64,000 nucleotides of DNA, taken from assembly GCA_965223995.1 (NCBI GenBank), contig CBDCXY010000003.1, positions 1 to 64,000 on the forward strand, read 5' to 3'. Positions 61,399-64,000 of the stretch are shown one piece after another. The notes beneath the pieces are model-generated. The model was not told where the DNA came from, ran no database searches, and worked only from the letters and a program-made list of their open reading frames with translations. Each line of letters opens with the position of its first letter. Within the stretch, counting starts at the first letter, position 1. A program made the position numbers and the translations under genes. The DNA is from Pontixanthobacter sp965223995. Its GTDB lineage: Bacteria > Pseudomonadota > Alphaproteobacteria > Sphingomonadales > Sphingomonadaceae.

Positions 61399-62193
61399 AT
61401 GGCAACCGTACTGAACGACAATGGTAGCGGCTCGGATGCGGATGTCCGCGCACAGGTGAGCGACGAGGAATGGCAGGTTCGTGTCGATCTCGCTGCCGCG
61501 TACAGGCTGGTTGCGCATTACGGTTGGGACGATCTGATCTTCACGCATCTCTCGGCGCGGGTTCCCGGGCCAGAGCATCACTTCCTGATCAACCCTTACG
61601 ATATGATGTTCGAGGAAATCACCGCATCTTCGCTGGTCAAGATCGATGTCGAAGGGCAGCCGGTTATCCCGACCTCGCACCCGGTCAATCCCGCCGGTTT
61701 CACGATCCATTCGGCGCTGCATATGAATTGCGAAGATGCGCATTCGGTGATGCATCTCCACACACCGTCGGGCCAGGCGGTCAGCGCGATGGCCGATGGT
61801 TTGATGGAGCATACGCAGACCGGTATGATTGCGCGCAGCGATATCGCCTATCACGAGTATGAAGGCATCGCGACCGACCTCGAGGAGCGTGAGCGGCTGG
61901 TCGAGGATATGGGTGATAAGCACACCATGATCCTGCGCAATCACGGCACGCTGGCGATTGGCAAGACCGTGGGCGAATGCTTCCTGCGTCTCTATTTCAT
62001 CGAACGTGCCTGCGATGCGCAGGTCAAAATGCTCGCTGCCGGTCGCGACGGCTTGCATAACCCGCCGCAGGGTACGCCCGAAAAGGTGAAAGAGCAGACC
62101 CCGCCAGCGGGCATCGGTATGGTGGCCAACGGGCTGGCTTGGCCCGCATTGTTGCGTAAGCTGGACAGAATCGATCCAAGTTTCCGCGAATAG
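61399..62193 (+). CDS. Class II aldolase/adducin family protein
   Basis: 264 residues. The aldolase class II fold shows RLVAHYGWDDLIFTHLSARV, HHFLINPYDMMFEEITASSL, AHSVMHLHTPSGQAVSAM (Zn-binding His pair) and ILRNHGTLAIGKTVGECFLR (third His). Substrate is unknown; relatives act on sugar phosphates, and adducin-like members may be non-enzymatic. It stands alone 107 bp after ybaB. Confidence 0.92.
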   Translation: MATVLNDNGSGSDADVRAQVSDEEWQVRVDLAAAYRLVAHYGWDDLIFTHLSARVPGPEHHFLINPYDMMFEEITASSLVKIDVEGQPVIPTSHPVNPAGFTIHSALHMNCEDAHSVMHLHTPSGQAVSAMADGLMEHTQTGMIARSDIAYHEYEGIATDLEERERLVEDMGDKHTMILRNHGTLAIGKTVGECFLRLYFIERACDAQVKMLAAGRDGLHNPPQGTPEKVKEQTPPAGIGMVANGLAWPALLRKLDRIDPSFRE

Positions 62194-62313
62194 GGGCATT
62201 TGCGGATTTTCTTTTGTATTTCGATGGGTTGCTTCGCCCCGTCAACTTGGGATGGGTCCGGCAAATAAGGAATTCTTATTGCTTTTTGATTAGATACTTA
62301 TCTGATTTGGAGC

Positions 62314-64000
62314 ATGGGGAAGGCGCGTGCCGAAATGTTGAGAGAAGCCCGGCAGGCTGAAGGCTCGGCCATTATGTTTGGCGCGGCGATGTCGACGATT
62401 TGGTTGCCCGTGTTAGCCTTCGTCTGCCTTTCGATATATGCACGGATACAGCGAAAATATTTTGATGCTCTGTTGGCCGCTTCGAAGATATCCGACGACG
62501 CCTCATTTCGTGATCTCGTCTATTTATATCGGGAAGACTTGCTGATTTTCGGCGTAATTGCGCCGCTTTTTACGGTGCTGCTGTTTGCAAAGCTGCGTTT
62601 CTGGCTCGCCGCTGCAATATCTGGCATCGCCATTGTCCTGTTGCAGGGGCTGCTATACGCGAACCTCCAAAGTTGGGGCCAAGTGGGCAGCTTTTTGACG
62701 TGGCAGGCCTTGCAGAACGCCGTTTCCTTCGGTTTCTCCCAGCCCCAGTTTGTCGGCGAATACCTTTCGATCGATGGTTTGTTGAAGCTGGCGCTTTTAC
62801 TCGTGATATCGGCTGGAATCCTGATTTTCGGGCGCCGTTTCCGTTCGCACATCTGGCCAAATCGTGCCTTGGGGACAGTTGGTTGGCTTGCGGTGCTGGG
62901 ATGCGCAGCCTTGTCGTTGCTCGGGTATTCTTCGAATATGAGAGCGGCTCCGATTTCAGACAGTTTTGCAGTCAACGCACTTAGCGCTCTGCTCAAGGGT
63001 GGAGCCGCTTCTGAGAAGACTGTTCCGGCAAGCGAACTGAGCGAACGGTACGCGCAACTGGCCAATATACAGGGGACCGGGTTTCAGGGCCCCAACTTCC
63101 GTGCACAGGAGGGGTCGAACCTTCTCCTGGTTGTGATGGAAACCGCATCGATCGAGTTTCTGGACACGCGCATCGAACTGCCCGATCACCCGGCGCTGAA
63201 CGCCCTGAAGGACAAGTCGTATATTGCCAGCAATCACTTCTCGACGTTTCCGGCATCGGCCGAGAGCAATTTCTCCATCCTGACCGGTACATACCCGCCG
63301 AGAGCGATATATGGCACGTGCCTGATCGATATGCCACGACTTGGACAAGTACTGCCCGGCCCGATCAAGCAGCTAAATGAAGTCGGCTATCGAACCGCAC
63401 TCTATGCTCCATATGTGAGTCAGGTGCCGGCGGACAAGACAGTCTTTGACGGTGCCGGATTTCAGAAAGTGGTATACGGCGAGTCCCTGACCGGATCAGG
63501 CAGCGCCGACGAACGTGCTGTCGACCAGCTCGCAGCCGATATTGCGGGCTGGACCGAGGCTGACGAGCCATTTGCCGCAGTACTGCTGCCGCAGATCGGG
63601 CATGGCCCCTGGCCGAAGGAGCTTGGCGCGACCGTGCAAGAGCGCGGCGCCAACCGGGTCCAGGTCCAGTTGGATTGGCTTTCGCAGCTCATCGAGCAAC
63701 TGCGCCTGGCTGGCAAGCTGGACGACACCGTCATTCTGGTGACCGGTGATCACGGTGTGCGGACCGCGATTGAGGACAAGCGCGTGAAAGTCGGCATGAT
63801 CGACCAGTATGCATTCCACGTCCCACTGCTGCTTTACGCTCCGAAGGCAGATTATTCAGATTTGGAGAGAAATCTTCCGTCATCCCACGTGGACATCTCG
63901 GCCGAGTTGATCGAACTGTTTGGTCTGCCGCGTCTTCCTTCCTATCAGGGGTTGGCGCTTCACCACCCAGAGCGGCAGACCCGCCGCTCCTTCCTTATGG
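62314..64000 (+). CDS. Sulfatase/LTA-synthase-like membrane protein (3' partial)
   Basis: The open frame runs from 62314 to the window end (562 codons) without a stop, so the C-terminus is missing. About five N-terminal membrane helices (for example STIWLPVLAFVCLSIYARI, DLLIFGVIAPLFTVLLFAK) precede a sulfatase-type catalytic domain: LLLVVMETASIEFLD, SAESNFSILTGTYPPR, AVLLPQIGHGPWPKE, VILVTGDHGVRT and AFHVPLLLYAP. The layout matches LtaS/OpgB-like phosphoglycerol or phosphoethanolamine transferases. The usual catalytic Thr is not obvious at the SAESN position. An in-frame ATG at 62335 is the alternative start. Confidence 0.85.
   Translation, partial: MGKARAEMLREARQAEGSAIMFGAAMSTIWLPVLAFVCLSIYARIQRKYFDALLAASKISDDASFRDLVYLYREDLLIFGVIAPLFTVLLFAKLRFWLAAAISGIAIVLLQGLLYANLQSWGQVGSFLTWQALQNAVSFGFSQPQFVGEYLSIDGLLKLALLLVISAGILIFGRRFRSHIWPNRALGTVGWLAVLGCAALSLLGYSSNMRAAPISDSFAVNALSALLKGGAASEKTVPASELSERYAQLANIQGTGFQGPNFRAQEGSNLLLVVMETASIEFLDTRIELPDHPALNALKDKSYIASNHFSTFPASAESNFSILTGTYPPRAIYGTCLIDMPRLGQVLPGPIKQLNEVGYRTALYAPYVSQVPADKTVFDGAGFQKVVYGESLTGSGSADERAVDQLAADIAGWTEADEPFAAVLLPQIGHGPWPKELGATVQERGANRVQVQLDWLSQLIEQLRLAGKLDDTVILVTGDHGVRTAIEDKRVKVGMIDQYAFHVPLLLYAPKADYSDLERNLPSSHVDISAELIELFGLPRLPSYQGLALHHPERQTRRSFLM

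Noticed and set aside
1..64000. CRISPR arrays, complete prophage, rRNA operon or intact insertion sequence
   Set aside because: No regularly spaced direct repeats, cas genes, structural phage genes, rRNA sequences or transposase genes could be seen. Only an integrase fragment and an orphan holin are present.

Overview
The window looks like chromosomal DNA of an alphaproteobacterium of the order Sphingomonadales, most likely the Erythrobacteraceae (Erythrobacter/Altererythrobacter group). The clues are the moderately high G+C, a class I lysyl-tRNA synthetase, an NDUFS4-like complex I accessory subunit, a DUF6456 protein, a DUF1501/DUF1800 pair, a DUF4402 export protein, and palindromic repeats of a type I associate with sphingomonads. 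The taxonomy is inferred from gene content and was not searched.

Layout. 1-7 kb: a membrane methyltransferase-like protein, a small monooxygenase, glutamate-cysteine ligase (gshA) broken by an apparent one-base deletion, rsmE, a small membrane protein coupled to ubiA, a DUF4402 protein, and a divergent VOC/soxR pair around a near-perfect SoxR box. 7-17 kb: a SixA-like phosphatase, a DinG-type helicase, a three-gene c-di-GMP module of YfiR-YfiN-YfiB type, class I lysS, a prolyl-4-hydroxylase-like oxygenase, cytochrome b561 and an extremely Arg-rich RcnB-like protein. 17-21 kb: a CheY-like regulator, a DUF2946 protein, an outer-membrane-like transporter (possible copper/metal locus) and a second GGDEF protein. 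21-22.4 kb: a scar of mobile DNA with two palindromic repeats, an integrase C-terminal remnant and AT-rich small ORFs. 22-30 kb: ettA, an M28 peptidase, the DUF1501/DUF1800 pair, a MATE exporter and two tRNAs. 30-39 kb: a polysaccharide deacetylase, a degenerate histidine kinase, Lrp, a TetR/NTF2 pair with a palindromic operator, accB-accC, aroQ, an orphan holin, a CitE-like lyase and a third tRNA. 39-50 kb: yajC-secD-secF, a glycosyltransferase with an HTH protein, DUF6456, TM2, a UDG-family protein, uup, an amidohydrolase and a SIMPL protein. 50-64 kb: a two-component system, PilZ, chorismate mutase, a polyprenyl diphosphate synthase, hrpB, an NDUFS4-like gene, a family of repeat proteins around ffs, dnaX-ybaB, a class II aldolase and a sulfatase-like membrane protein cut by the window edge.

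How it works together. Most of the window is housekeeping: translation (lysS, rsmE, ettA, tRNAs), protein export (SRP RNA, YajC/SecD/SecF), quinone synthesis (ubiA plus the polyprenyl diphosphate synthase), fatty-acid synthesis (accBC), aromatic amino acids (aroQ, chorismate mutase) and replication/repair (dnaX, ybaB, UDG, DinG, HrpB). Layered on this are signalling modules for c-di-GMP (YfiRNB, GGDEF, PilZ) and redox stress (SoxR-VOC).

The least explained items are a cluster of three exported paralogues at 57.3-59.0 kb built from 3, 2 and 1 copies of a two-cysteine acidic repeat, and two palindromic elements that sit in frame inside uup and hrpB and are translated as linker peptides. Also notable are the gshA frameshift and the mobile-element scar at 21-22 kb.
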